Assembly (NCBI GenBank): GCA_023212645.1
Contig: JALBYC010000012.1
Location: 62,001-126,000, forward strand
Length of the DNA stretch: 64,000 nt
Origin: Farysia itapuensis
Lineage: Eukaryota; Basidiomycota; Ustilaginomycetes; Ustilaginales; Ustilaginaceae
Reading direction: 5' to 3'
In this document: positions 10,388 through 20,900 of the stretch, in pieces
Layout of the letters: each line of letters starts with the position of its first letter
Numbering within the stretch: the first letter of the stretch is position 1
Notes under the pieces: generated by a model
What the model saw: only the letters and a program-made list of their open reading frames with translations
Databases searched by the model: none
Told to the model about the DNA's origin: nothing
Program-made: the position numbers and the translations under genes

Positions 10388-13300
10388 ATGGTCTCGATTC
10401 CTGCGGTACGGCGCCATGTGCGCCAGCCTACAACACTCTTTGTCTCGCTGCTGTTTTTGACCTTGCTTGCTCTGCTGTCCGACTCATTGACCGGTGTATC
10501 TGCCGCTCCTGACGAGAGTGCAGCCGTGCACAAGTCAGGAAGACAGCTCGCTTTGCATCCACGCTTCCGCAGTGCACTCGCCCGTCCAACATCCTCTAAT
10601 GATCTTGTCCTTGTCGATACGTTGGTGCTAACCACCGTCGAGGGTGGCCTCTATGCTCTCGACCGTCAGTCTGGCAAGCAACTTTGGTCACTCTCTCCTC
10701 AGACCGCTCATGATTCAGACTCGCTACTCCGGCCTTTGATCACTTCTCTGTACGGCAAGAACCAGAAATCATTCGCCGAAATTGCCCAGGGCGCCCAGTC
10801 CTTTGCATCCCCTTTCGCGACCGGAGCCATACCTGAACTCGAAGCAGGAGGCATCTACATCGTCGAGCCCTCTTCAGCCGGAGACATCTACGTGCTTTCC
10901 TCCAAACGCGCTACAGCTGCGGAAGCTGATACGCCCCAGGTACAGCTCGACAAACTACCGCTGACGCTACCGCAACTTGTCGAGCTCAGTCCCTTCTCCT
11001 TCGCCGGAGACGACACACGCGTCTTTGTAGGACAGAAGCAGACGACACTCGTCGAGCTGAACATTCAGACTGGCGAGCTGGCGGCTGTATTTGGTGGACG
11101 GCAGAGCGGCGTCTGGTGCGGCGCACAGTCCAGTGATGACCCAGATACGCTAGATGCACCCGAGTCGTGCATCGACGACGAGCCAACCCTGTCTGGCTCC
11201 TCATCCAAATCAACCTCGCAGTTGGCCTACATCGGCCGCACCGACTATACTCTCAACATACACTCTCGCAATACTCCCGAAGCATTGCAGACATTGCATT
11301 TCAGCACGTTTGCACCCAATGCTGGCGATCGAGATCTGCAAGCCTTGTGGCTGCGTGCAAACCATCCTGACCATCGCGCCATCATGGGCATGCCCGAAGA
11401 CGGCAGCGTAGTCTGCTTTAATCTTACCGAGACCGACGAGACTAGCCGCCCAGACCAACCCGGACGCCCAGTTTGGACGAACAATCTACGCGCCAGCGTC
11501 GCCAACATATTTGACGTGGTCTACCCTGCTGCCCACCTCCAAAACACCAAATCACTTACTCGTCCGATCCTCGTCGCACATCCGCCAGTTCCGTTATCTC
11601 GCATCTTTCCACAGATCGACAGTGGCGATGCAGATGCAGCAAATGATCGGTCAGCCTACCTCGGCATTGCAGGTGACAGTCTTTTTGCCATGAGTGCGTC
11701 TCGCTTCCCGCTTGTTGCGTTCACATCCAAAGCCGCAGCTGGCTTGCCACAGGGCGAAAACGACGAAAGCAATGCACAGCCTGCTTCGTCGTGGCCGTCG
11801 TCTGTCTTGCGACCACCAACAGGAACGTGGGCTCACGAACGCCAGTGCACGTCCTTTGGATGCTGGCTAGGCAGCTATCCGCTACAGGGCGATGCGTCCG
11901 CTGATAGCTCTTTGCAAGATACGCTCATGGGCCGGCTCACGCTCGAAATCGACGGTGGCCGACCCCGCTTAGCCATCGGAGCCAGTCCTGAGAACGGCAC
12001 CGAGCGTAGCGAGCGGGCACAACCGCGCTCACACGCTCCATCGCCGAAACCAAGTCAGGACAAGGACGAACGCCATCATACGAGCAGACCGGGTTCTCGT
12101 CCTCGGTCGGAAGAAACGACAGAGTCTGCGCACGAAGCTGAAGGAACAAGGCAGTGGAAGTCGAAACTCGCCCTCGTGCTACTCCAGGTCATCGGTGTAC
12201 TGCTCGTAGCTATACTCGGCGGTGCCACGTACCTTGGGCTGCAGGAGCAGAAAGCCCGGGGTGAAAGACAGGCTGCCGAGATCGCCAAGGGTGTGGTGTG
12301 GATCCCTGTGCTCAAAGAGGACGAGGCTGGCGACGTTGGAGGTTCTGCCGTTGCTGAAAAGCTGCAAGCTGAAGAGAACCGACAGCTAGAAAGAGCCATC
12401 GAGCTTTCAAAAGCTGTCGCGGGCCCGTCCACAGAACCACCTCAGAATGGTCAAGTGCTCGGCTCGGACGTAGACAATGACGACAAAGATGCTGCAGGTA
12501 CAGCCAAGAAGAAGGCAAACAAGAGGCGACGTCGAGGCAAGCGCGGCGGTGCGGCCGCCGCTGCCAAGGCGGCGAAACAATCCACTTCAGGCGGGGACCA
12601 TGATGACGATGACGATGATGAAGATGCGGAAGCTGCGCCACTTGACGATGTTCGATCAACACCGAAACCTACACGCGCACGAACCGGTAGCTCCGAAAAC
12701 ACTGCCTCTGACGATACCTCAGTGAACAAGGAACCGGAAACACCGCCTGAAGTAGGCCCGCAAAGACAGAATGAGCGCAGTAAACCTGTGCTGAGTACAG
12801 GCGCCAGTCTGCAGCAAGCACAAGACTTGCTCTCGCCGCAGCCACGAACGCCATTACTAGGCTCGGGCTGGAGTGATGTGCGCAACGAGGAGGATGAGGC
12901 TGCCTCTGTCGGACGAGCTGCGGCGCAGATTGTAGCAGGGGCACTTCCTGCCGCAAAGGACGCAAACACAACTTCCCTCTGCATATCAGACGAAGTTCTC
13001 GGTTATGGATCTTCTGGCACGGTCGTGTTCAAGGGCACCTTCCAAGGCCGTCTGGTGGCAGTAAAGAGGCTGCTACGCGATTTCGTCCACGTGGCGTCTA
13101 AAGAAGTCTCGCTGCTCGAGTCCGCCGACAACCATCCGAACGTCATTCGTTACTTTTACAAAGAGCTTACGCCGAGCTTTCTCTATATCGCGCTCGAATT
13201 ATGTCCGGCGAGTTTGGCGGAAGTTGTGGAACGGCCAGCCGACTACCGCGATTTAAGCAACTTGCTCGAACCGAAACGGGCCCTACAGCAAATCACATCT

Positions 13301-14266
13301 GGTCTGCGCCATTTGCATTCCCTCTCGATTGTACATCGAGATATCAAGCCTCAAAACATTCTTGTAGCGACTTCAAGCAGCGGCAAAAGCTTGAAGATGC
13401 TTCTATCCGACTTTGGGTTGTCCAAACGGTTGGATGGCATGGCGCAAACTAGTTTCTCGCAGACTGTGAATAATCCTGGTGGCACAGTAGGATGGCGGGC
13501 ACCCGAGATATTGCGCGGTGATGTCACACTCGATGCTGGCTCGGAGTCGGAGTCGTCGATTGGCAACACCGCCGCGCGCAGTACTGAGGAGCGACAAAGA
13601 CTTACGCGTGCCGTCGATATCTTTGCACTGGGATGCCTGGGCTACTACGTCCTGTCCAATGGCGATCATCCATTTGGCTCGCGCTTTGAACGCGAGATGA
13701 ACATCATTCGCAAGCGCATAGATCTGGCCCGACTAGACGGATTAGGTGAGGAAGGACACGAGGCGCAAGACCTCGTGCTCAAGATGGTATCACACGACTC
13801 ACGCGATCGGCCTTCGGCCGCCGAGGTGCTTACTCATCCTTACTTTTGGGATCCCAATAAGCGACTCAACTTCTTGCAGGACGCCTCGGACCGGTTCGAG
13901 ATCATGGAAAAGGAGACTGCCTCGCTCGTGCTCCTCGAAAGTAAGGCTAAGCAGGTCGTGGGTACCGACTGGCACCGACGCTGCGACAAGATGTTCCTCG
14001 AAAACCTCGGCAAATTCCGCAAGTACGACCCAGCGTCGGTGCAGGACCTGCTGCGCGCCATGCGCAACAAGAAGCACCACTACCAGGACCTGCCTCCGAG
14101 TTTAAAGAAGATCATGGGTTCCCTGCCGGACGGCTACCTAGCCTACTTCACCCGCCGTTTTCCGGAGTTGTTCCTGCACGTTTACAATACGGTCGTGCAG
14201 CATTCTCTGATCAAGACTGAGCCGGTGTTCCGCGAGTACTTCCAGAGCACCGAGCCGGACCACTAG
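10388..14266 (+). CDS. IRE1: IRE1 unfolded-protein sensor kinase/endoribonuclease
   Basis: ER transmembrane sensor that detects unfolded proteins and, through its RNase, removes the unconventional intron from the HAC1-type mRNA (cib1 in Ustilago). It has 1,292 residues starting at the ATG at 10388. An N-terminal hydrophobic signal (LFVSLLFLTLLALLSDSLTG) precedes the luminal beta-propeller-like domain (TTVEGGLYALDRQSGKQLW). The transmembrane helix is at about residues 593-616 (LALVLLQVIGVLLVAILGG). A long low-complexity linker contains a basic patch (KKKANKRRRRGKRGG) and Asp-rich runs. The kinase domain covers about 867-1153 with YGSSGTVVFKG, VAVKRLL, VHRDIKPQN, SDFGLSK and GWRAPEIL. The KEN RNase domain closes the protein; RNKKHHYQDLP holds the expected catalytic Arg/Asn/His residues. 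There are no introns. Confidence 0.96.
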   Translation: MVSIPAVRRHVRQPTTLFVSLLFLTLLALLSDSLTGVSAAPDESAAVHKSGRQLALHPRFRSALARPTSSNDLVLVDTLVLTTVEGGLYALDRQSGKQLWSLSPQTAHDSDSLLRPLITSLYGKNQKSFAEIAQGAQSFASPFATGAIPELEAGGIYIVEPSSAGDIYVLSSKRATAAEADTPQVQLDKLPLTLPQLVELSPFSFAGDDTRVFVGQKQTTLVELNIQTGELAAVFGGRQSGVWCGAQSSDDPDTLDAPESCIDDEPTLSGSSSKSTSQLAYIGRTDYTLNIHSRNTPEALQTLHFSTFAPNAGDRDLQALWLRANHPDHRAIMGMPEDGSVVCFNLTETDETSRPDQPGRPVWTNNLRASVANIFDVVYPAAHLQNTKSLTRPILVAHPPVPLSRIFPQIDSGDADAANDRSAYLGIAGDSLFAMSASRFPLVAFTSKAAAGLPQGENDESNAQPASSWPSSVLRPPTGTWAHERQCTSFGCWLGSYPLQGDASADSSLQDTLMGRLTLEIDGGRPRLAIGASPENGTERSERAQPRSHAPSPKPSQDKDERHHTSRPGSRPRSEETTESAHEAEGTRQWKSKLALVLLQVIGVLLVAILGGATYLGLQEQKARGERQAAEIAKGVVWIPVLKEDEAGDVGGSAVAEKLQAEENRQLERAIELSKAVAGPSTEPPQNGQVLGSDVDNDDKDAAGTAKKKANKRRRRGKRGGAAAAAKAAKQSTSGGDHDDDDDDEDAEAAPLDDVRSTPKPTRARTGSSENTASDDTSVNKEPETPPEVGPQRQNERSKPVLSTGASLQQAQDLLSPQPRTPLLGSGWSDVRNEEDEAASVGRAAAQIVAGALPAAKDANTTSLCISDEVLGYGSSGTVVFKGTFQGRLVAVKRLLRDFVHVASKEVSLLESADNHPNVIRYFYKELTPSFLYIALELCPASLAEVVERPADYRDLSNLLEPKRALQQITSGLRHLHSLSIVHRDIKPQNILVATSSSGKSLKMLLSDFGLSKRLDGMAQTSFSQTVNNPGGTVGWRAPEILRGDVTLDAGSESESSIGNTAARSTEERQRLTRAVDIFALGCLGYYVLSNGDHPFGSRFEREMNIIRKRIDLARLDGLGEEGHEAQDLVLKMVSHDSRDRPSAAEVLTHPYFWDPNKRLNFLQDASDRFEIMEKETASLVLLESKAKQVVGTDWHRRCDKMFLENLGKFRKYDPASVQDLLRAMRNKKHHYQDLPPSLKKIMGSLPDGYLAYFTRRFPELFLHVYNTVVQHSLIKTEPVFREYFQSTEPDH

Positions 14267-14430
14267 CCAGTTGCTATTTGTATTTGTATCAATTGTATCA
14301 ATCAGTAACCTATGCTCGTAGCTCCCAAGAAAGTCGGAATTCGGGAATGTGTCCTCCAGAATTTTTTCTGTTTGCGGCCTGGAAATTGAGAAAGAAGTTT
14401 TGATGGCTTCCTCCTGCAAACGCCAACACC

Positions 14431-15612
14431 ATGTCGCTCGCTTCTGGGTCGGAAACAAAGTCGCGGCTGTTACGCTTCACGGGGCATCGCAATTTTCGAC
14501 AGCGACTTGTGCTCGCGCTTGTATCGCAGCGACCCGTGCGTATTGATGGTATCCGGCCAGATTCAGCCAGTCCCGGCATTCGCGATTACGAGGCCAACTT
14601 TCTGCGCCTGCTCGAAAAATTGACCAACGGGTCGTCTGTCGAGATCTCGTATACCGGTACGAGCGTTTTGCTCAAGCCAGGTGTGATTGCCGGCGGTAAC
14701 GTGGTGCACGAGTGTTCTTTGACGCGAGGCATTGGTTACTGGCTCGAATGGGTGGTCGTACTTGCACCTTTTGCGAAAAAGGAGCTGAGCTTGACACTCC
14801 GCGGCATTACGAGTCTCGATGGTGACCTGGGCGTCGACACCATCCGCACTGTGACCCTACCGCACCTTCAGCTCTTCCTGCCGCTTGACTCGCTCGCTAC
14901 CACGGCCAGCAGTCTCGAACTACGCATCTCGAAACGTGGTTCAGCACCGCTAGGCGGCGGTGAAGTGCATTTCCGCTGTCCCGTCATCAAGAATCTCACA
15001 ACACTCAACTTTACCGCCCCCGGTCGTATCAAGAAGATCCGTGGGATCGCTACTTCCACGCGCGTCAGTCCGCAAATGGCCAACCGTCTGATCGATGCCG
15101 CACGCGGCATACTGGGACGCTATATCCCAGATCTGTACCTGTTTGCAGACGTGTACCGCGGCGAGGACTCTGGCAAGTCGCCCGGATTTGCCATGACGTT
15201 GCTTGCTGTAAGTACAACCGGCGCTATTTACTCTGCAGAGGCAGCCAGCAAGGCGGAAGAGCCCGGCGTGCCTGAAGACCTTGCCACTCATACAGCTCGT
15301 ATGCTGCTCGATCAGATCGCCCAGCGCGGCTGCATCGATGCATCTCATCAGCCGCTCGTACTGCTACTCATGGCACTCAGCCCGCAAGACGTAGCAAAGT
15401 GCACCATGGGAAACCTCACACCCAACGCCGTTCAGATCCTGCGCGATATCAAGGAAGCGTTGGGTGTCAGCTTCCGGATCGCCCCCACCGCTGACACCGA
15501 CCCAACTTCAGACTCTGAGGAAGACGAATTGCTGGCCAAGCTCAGAAATCCACCACAGCTCACCCTAAGCTGTGTCGGCGTCAACTTTGCCGGCTTCAAG
15601 AAAGTTGGCTAA
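14431..15612 (+). CDS. RCL1: RNA 3'-terminal phosphate cyclase-like protein RCL1
   Basis: Nucleolar ribosome biogenesis factor that partners Bms1 and is needed for early pre-rRNA cleavages on the path to 18S rRNA. It belongs to the cyclase fold family but the RCL branch lacks cyclase activity. The 393-residue frame starts MSLASGSETKSRLLRFTGHRNFRQRLVLA; family motifs include GIRDYEANFLRLLEKLTNGS, GNVVHECSLTRGIGYWLEW, GITSLDGDLGVDTIRTVTLP, GGGEVHFRCP and GKSPGFAMTLLA. There are no introns. The gene begins 164 bp after IRE1 on the same strand. Its 3' flank contains ATACCC at 15655-15660. Confidence 0.95.
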   Translation: MSLASGSETKSRLLRFTGHRNFRQRLVLALVSQRPVRIDGIRPDSASPGIRDYEANFLRLLEKLTNGSSVEISYTGTSVLLKPGVIAGGNVVHECSLTRGIGYWLEWVVVLAPFAKKELSLTLRGITSLDGDLGVDTIRTVTLPHLQLFLPLDSLATTASSLELRISKRGSAPLGGGEVHFRCPVIKNLTTLNFTAPGRIKKIRGIATSTRVSPQMANRLIDAARGILGRYIPDLYLFADVYRGEDSGKSPGFAMTLLAVSTTGAIYSAEAASKAEEPGVPEDLATHTARMLLDQIAQRGCIDASHQPLVLLLMALSPQDVAKCTMGNLTPNAVQILRDIKEALGVSFRIAPTADTDPTSDSEEDELLAKLRNPPQLTLSCVGVNFAGFKKVG

Positions 15613-15819
15613 AGCATGTTCTGTGGTCTATAAGCCACATCTCTATCCAATCGTATACCCTTGCTAGCCCATCTTGTTCTTATGTTCCGAGTCTGATGTG
15701 TCTCTGAGAGCCTCATGCTCCTGTACGGCTGGCATGAAACATTACCTCCCTTCAGATTTTGCCACCTAGTCGAACTGCTTTTACCTGCACCTTGCGAACC
15801 AGACACGAAAGAATGAGCG

Positions 15820-15838
15820 AAAAAAAAGTGACAAAAAA
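15820..15838 (-). terminator. Pol III terminator of tRNA-Lys
   Basis: Two T runs on the minus strand directly downstream of the tRNA: T6 (plus-strand A run 15833-15838, two bases beyond the tRNA end) and T8 (15820-15827). This is the standard RNA polymerase III stop signal. Confidence 0.85.
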
Positions 15839-15840
15839 GT

Positions 15841-15944
15841 CTCCCAACATGGGGCTCGAACCCATGACATTCAGATAAACCCAAGAATGATCTTGGAAAC
15901 CCTTGATTAAGAGTCTGACGCTCTACCGACTGAGCTAGCCGGGA
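15841..15944 (-). tRNA. tRNA-Lys (anticodon CTT) with 31-nt intron
   Basis: A complete cloverleaf can be folded by eye. The acceptor stem TCCCGGC pairs with GTTGGGA (two G-T pairs), with discriminator G at 15841. The D arm reads GCTC..AGTCGGTA..GAGC. The anticodon arm is TCAGA-CTCTTAA-TCTGA, with CTT at 15911-15909. The T arm is ATGGG-TTCGAGC-CCCAT. The intron (15907-15877) sits one base 3' of the anticodon, the standard eukaryotic position, and contains CCAAGA and TCTTGG, which can pair. Mature length is 73 nt. The first six bases of the tRNA (plus strand CCGGGA, 15939-15944) are repeated at each retrotransposon junction to the right, so the gene body is intact although its 5' flank is now transposon sequence. 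Confidence 0.96.
15939..15944. repeat. Target-site repeat CCGGGA, copy 1
   Basis: Six bases (seven counting the following A) at the left boundary of the full-length retrotransposon, identical to 22156-22161 and 23217-23222. They are also nucleotides 1-6 of the tRNA-Lys gene read on the other strand. Confidence 0.85.
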
Positions 15945-16456
15945 AAAGAAGATATCTGGATGGTGCCAAGGCGAATCAGTATCATACCGGCACTACGGTG
16001 ACGGTTAGGCTGAGACGCACATTGCCCATTATGGTCTTCTTGACCGTTGATCAGGAGGGGAGCTCAGAAATCACGCTGAAGACCCACTAGCTGGGCTTCA
16101 CACATGGTCTTGTCCATAGACGAGAGGTTGCCTCGATGACGAGGAGGGCTACGAGCCAACGACAACAAGGATGACCACTGCGACACCGATGGCTACAAGC
16201 TGTCGGAAAGCTAGAAGCAGAACGGTCAGTAGATACTTCAGCGAATCGCTATCAAGATCATTTGGGTGAGTACGGCAGAACTGACCTTAGCACGATGACC
16301 GAGCTCCCGTCGAGGCGCGGAGCAACGGAGCCAGCATCGCCTATACGCCGGCGAGCACGGGTAAGACGCCACAAGCCCTCACACGACGGGCGTCTACGAG
16401 ACCAGGCCAGGGACAAGAACCTTGGACGGTGCAGGGATACTGGTAGATAGGTCCGA

Positions 16457-17806
16457 ATGAGGGGGAATTCCGACCATCCCTGCCCAGAGACCCCCAAGAT
16501 ACCCTTCGCGCTCGGATCGCGTGGCCGAAGGAAACGACCTGCGCCGGTCCGACCCAAGCCCAGCCCACAAAGGGCATGCCACCCCACCACACACAAAGGA
16601 AGGCCAGTGGAGACTCCCACAGACTATCGGCTAAGAGGTACATGCCATATCAACTCTACACCAACACGCCAGCGCGACATTGCAACACCGCCAGTCATGG
16701 AACTAAGCATTACCGCGACCGAACGCAACCAGCACAGAGACACTCCGGGCCCTGCACCCAACCCCACTCAAGCGTCCACCGCCCCAAGTGTCAACACGAT
16801 GGTGCCAGTGTGGCTAGAATTTGCCAAGAGATTACTCAGGGCAGATGCAGCCAACAGTCCTAGGGCCCCTCTCATCCAATTCAATGAGCTCCCACCCTAC
16901 CAGGCGGACTCAAAGAACCTGACCATGCAGATCGACCCAGGCACAATCAGGTTTGGCGTGCCATCCCAGATCAAGATCAACTCAGAGAGTGACCGGACAC
17001 GAGCCAGGTTCGAATTACAAGAGCAGTTAGTGACCAGGTATCCTAGCTTTACTGGCTGTGCCTTCCACTTCTTTAAAAAGAACCGGAAAACAGTTGTCGA
17101 CATCAACTGGGACTCAGACGAAGACTTCAGTTCGACCACTCCTCTCTCCATCAATGGGACCCAACTCACGTTCTTGGGCCTTGCATCCAAGCTACATCAG
17201 AGCTGGATAACGGTCAAAATCGTGGACCTACCGGGCACTGTGCTGAACGATATGTCCAGGTTCGCCGAGAGACTCAGGGAGGATGCCTTCCCACACACCA
17301 TTCTCGACTTCTGGACTACCTACGAACACATTCTAGTAGACACAGTCGGAGGACTTCGCAAGGTCTGGGGCCACAACATGATCCTCCTCATGGAGATGAA
17401 CGAAGAGGCAGGCGCTACCCGCGGACTACACCATGTTTCCGAGATAGCGTCATCTCTACCAGGATGGATCAGCTGGCAGGGGCAGGATTACAAGATGCTG
17501 TACCTGCACCGCTTTGACCACTGCGGCCACTGCAAGACTCGCGTCAGGTATCACGACCGTCACACCTTCCAGGAGTGCACGGCACGACTGTGCAGTTACT
17601 GCCAGAGTCCCGGGCACCCTCGCAGGAACTGCCCGATCGCCAAAGCTGACGAAACACAACGCCTGGCAGATTCAGGAAGAGGCCGTCCAGAGGACGAGTT
17701 CGCAGACTCGATTGCCGCCTTGACACGGCCAACAGTGAACGCCTCATATTCAGCAAGACCCGCCAAACGCCCATGCCCTACTGAAGCGATGACACTGGAA
17801 CCGTGA
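16457..17806 (+). CDS. LINE ORF1, gag-like nucleic-acid-binding protein
   Basis: A 449-codon frame upstream of the endonuclease/RT ORF, as in L1-type elements. ORF1 proteins bind element RNA and act as chaperones. The C-terminal third has Cys/His motifs: CGHCKTRVRYHDRHTFQEC, then a canonical CCHC knuckle CSYCQSPGHPRRNC at residues 379-392. The N-terminus is Pro/Thr-rich and poorly ordered. The relative at 22.2 kb lacks the ATG at 16457, so translation could instead begin at the ATG at 16697 (MELSITATERN). Fragments of the zinc region recur near 24.2, 25.3 and 26.9 kb. Confidence 0.85.
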   Translation: MRGNSDHPCPETPKIPFALGSRGRRKRPAPVRPKPSPQRACHPTTHKGRPVETPTDYRLRGTCHINSTPTRQRDIATPPVMELSITATERNQHRDTPGPAPNPTQASTAPSVNTMVPVWLEFAKRLLRADAANSPRAPLIQFNELPPYQADSKNLTMQIDPGTIRFGVPSQIKINSESDRTRARFELQEQLVTRYPSFTGCAFHFFKKNRKTVVDINWDSDEDFSSTTPLSINGTQLTFLGLASKLHQSWITVKIVDLPGTVLNDMSRFAERLREDAFPHTILDFWTTYEHILVDTVGGLRKVWGHNMILLMEMNEEAGATRGLHHVSEIASSLPGWISWQGQDYKMLYLHRFDHCGHCKTRVRYHDRHTFQECTARLCSYCQSPGHPRRNCPIAKADETQRLADSGRGRPEDEFADSIAALTRPTVNASYSARPAKRPCPTEAMTLEP

Positions 17807-17998
17807 TCCACACTGTCCACAAAAGCCCGAACTCTACTAAGGTTGACCGAAGAAAGACCACGAATCGCCACACATCCAAGCAAGAAACACAATAACAAAA
17901 CCTCCAGAAAAAAAAAATAAATAAATCAAGCATAACAACATAAACGAAAAAAAAGGGGGAAGGGAAGACGAAGACAGAGCCACTAAGATTTAATCAAC

Positions 17999-20900
17999 AT
18001 GCGGCAACTACGTATCACCACCTGGAACTGCAACGGCATCAACGTTTCTCACACGACAAAAATACGGGACTGGGAGGTCATCACCGCCGGTGTCGATATC
18101 ATCTTGCTACAGGAAACCTGCTATGCTTCAATGAGGAGTCGACACACCACCTTCGACCCAGAACTCTTATTTCAACAACTAGCACCAACAGAAATTCATC
18201 AACAGGTACACACCTCTTATGCAACTCCATTCAGCGCAATATTAGTGTTGAACAACGCAGTGACCACGGTCAATTTTCGGCACATGGCGTCCAACCGGAT
18301 CGTGACATGCAACATATCCTTTCAAGGGACACATTTCTCTTTAGCTTCGGTCTACGCTCCGGTGGAACGCCAGGAACGGCATCAATTCTTCCAAGGTTTC
18401 CCCTTTAGACGCATTATGCAGGCTCTCCCCACCATCATGGCAGGAGATTGGAACGACGCGCCAGCACAGAACGACTTCCTCCAGGGCCGCAACCAACAAG
18501 ACCATAAATGGGGACTCCTGGAACCGAGTCTAGGGCAAAACTGCTTCTTCGACCCCCTCCGCCTCCTGTGGGAAGAGATTCCGGTGTACACACGCGTTCA
18601 ACATCAAGGGGACGACGCGATAGCGTTTGCATCCAGAATCGACTTCTTTCTCGTCACATCAAATCTCCTACATCACTGCAGCAAAGTGGAGATCTTGCAG
18701 AGCCTGTCCTCCGACCACGCACCAGTCTACCTCCAATTGATCTTCGAACAAAGCGAGCAAGACTCGGACGACTTACCCACACTGCGATGGCGTCTCCCAC
18801 AGCCGATGGCTAGATTCATGCCCTTCTCCAATCTAGCCTCGACCTTCCTGCTCCAGACGGGACTCGAGGTTTTGAACCGGGGCCGCGAGTCCAGAGTAAC
18901 TGATGCGTACACCAAATGGATCGAGAGATGTCGACGCTTTGCCGCAAACGCTGGATACCGCCTCAGAATTCAACTTCTACAAGCATACAAAACCATCCGG
19001 CGTCTTCGTAAAGAACTTGGTCAATGGAATCTTCGGGACGCTGATACGCTGATGACATACCTTACACGCAGAAAGCAATTGATCGAAGCAGAACAGCTAA
19101 TTCGCTTAACGGGTCATTCGGTGATACCCACACAGCTACACCACAAGGCTCAGCAAACGGCTCCAGAGCTCACAGCCACAGCAGCTACCGCCTTCTTCTC
19201 CACCCTCTTCGCGGCCAGGCAAGTGCCGGATGATATCAACGACCGTCGACAGGAGCTACTCCAAGCATCGCCAAGCCGGATCCAGGCATCGACCAGGGCA
19301 GCGCTGGCAACCTCATTCTCGATTGATGAATTTCGTGCAGCAATTCTCAAAGCGAAGAAAAATCGGTCGTCGCCGGGCGTCAACGGCCTACCTCATGTGT
19401 TCTGGTCACACAATCCGGACGCGGTGGCACCTGTTCTACAAGCACTGGCTAAAAGCTTCAGATCAGGACGAGCGTTTCCCCACCTTCATCCTCTCGCAGC
19501 AGGAACACTTCTATACAAAGGATCGGGAGACAAAGCTGACCCAGCCAAATACCGGCCAGTCTCAGTCATAGATTCGGACCTTCGCATCATCGACACAGTT
19601 CTACAACGTCGACTGATACAAGCAGTCACAGAAGTCACCCCGCCATCTCAAACAGGATTCATCCCAGGAAGGAGCATATTCTTGTCCGCACTCTCGCTCA
19701 AAGTGATCATCGCAATGACCGAGCTCGGCTTGCTACCACAAGCACATCTGTTAGTCATTGACCAGGACCAACAAAAGGCATTTGACAAAGTAGATCGCGA
19801 TTGGCTTTGGGCAGTTTTAATTCACAAAGGTTTCCCTCTGTCCATCATTCGATACTTCCAAGCAGTCTACGCACATCCACATGTCGCGTTCGGGATCGGA
19901 TCAACATATACAGAACCCATACCAGTAGAGCGGGGCGTTTTACAGGGACTACCTTCCTCCCCATTATTATACCTTCTCGCCTACCAACCTTTCTTGGACG
20001 CCGTTCTCCAAGATGGAATTGGTCTACACCTTCCGCAAGTCCAAGACTGCATATCATCGTTCTCCTACGCAGATAACACGGTAATACTAGCGTCAACGAC
20101 AGAGCAGCTGGACAAATTCATTCGACGCCGTCGCCAATTTGACGACTGCACTGGCGCGAGTTTGAATCCGTCCACAACATACCGACTTCTGACGGCACCG
20201 GATCCTCTAGAAGAGCGAGATCCAAATCCCACACGGGCATGGATGGAAAGTCTAGCACTACACGACATCCACGTTTCAGACGCCAACGAATGGAAATTTC
20301 TCGGCTTTCACTTCCATCGACATGACCAATTTCCAGAAGCATCGGCAGACTCACTTATGCTCAAAATCCGACAAAGATTCCTCACCACACATCATGGACG
20401 TAACAATATGCTGCATCGGGTCCATATCATCAACGAACAGGTATTCTCATTACTATGGCATCCGCTCACTGTTGAGCTTCCTCCTCCCACGTTCTTTCAA
20501 CCTATCACTAATCTGACGAGAGGCTGGCTTTTCGGGGCCACAGCACGACCATGGTTACCATACAGCCTCCTCACGACGCCCAAGACGGAAGGAGGCTACG
20601 GACTGCAGGATCCGTGGACCATGTGTATGTCGAAGAACGCTGTTCATCTGTGTGCAATCCTTTTGGACAACACAACATTAGCGACCCTGCTGACCAGACT
20701 TCTACAAGGATATGTACTCAGGATGTGCCGCGCCCCGATCACTATCTTGCTGTCGCAACATGGTGACCATTGGAGAGAACTGAAGAACAGCCCGTCCCAC
20801 CACTGCCCGAATTCTATCGTCAGAATCTTTCAGGATCTACAACTCACAGTCCCGGAAGACATAGACTGGCACGCCCTCACTCTCTTGGAGGTGGCGGCGC

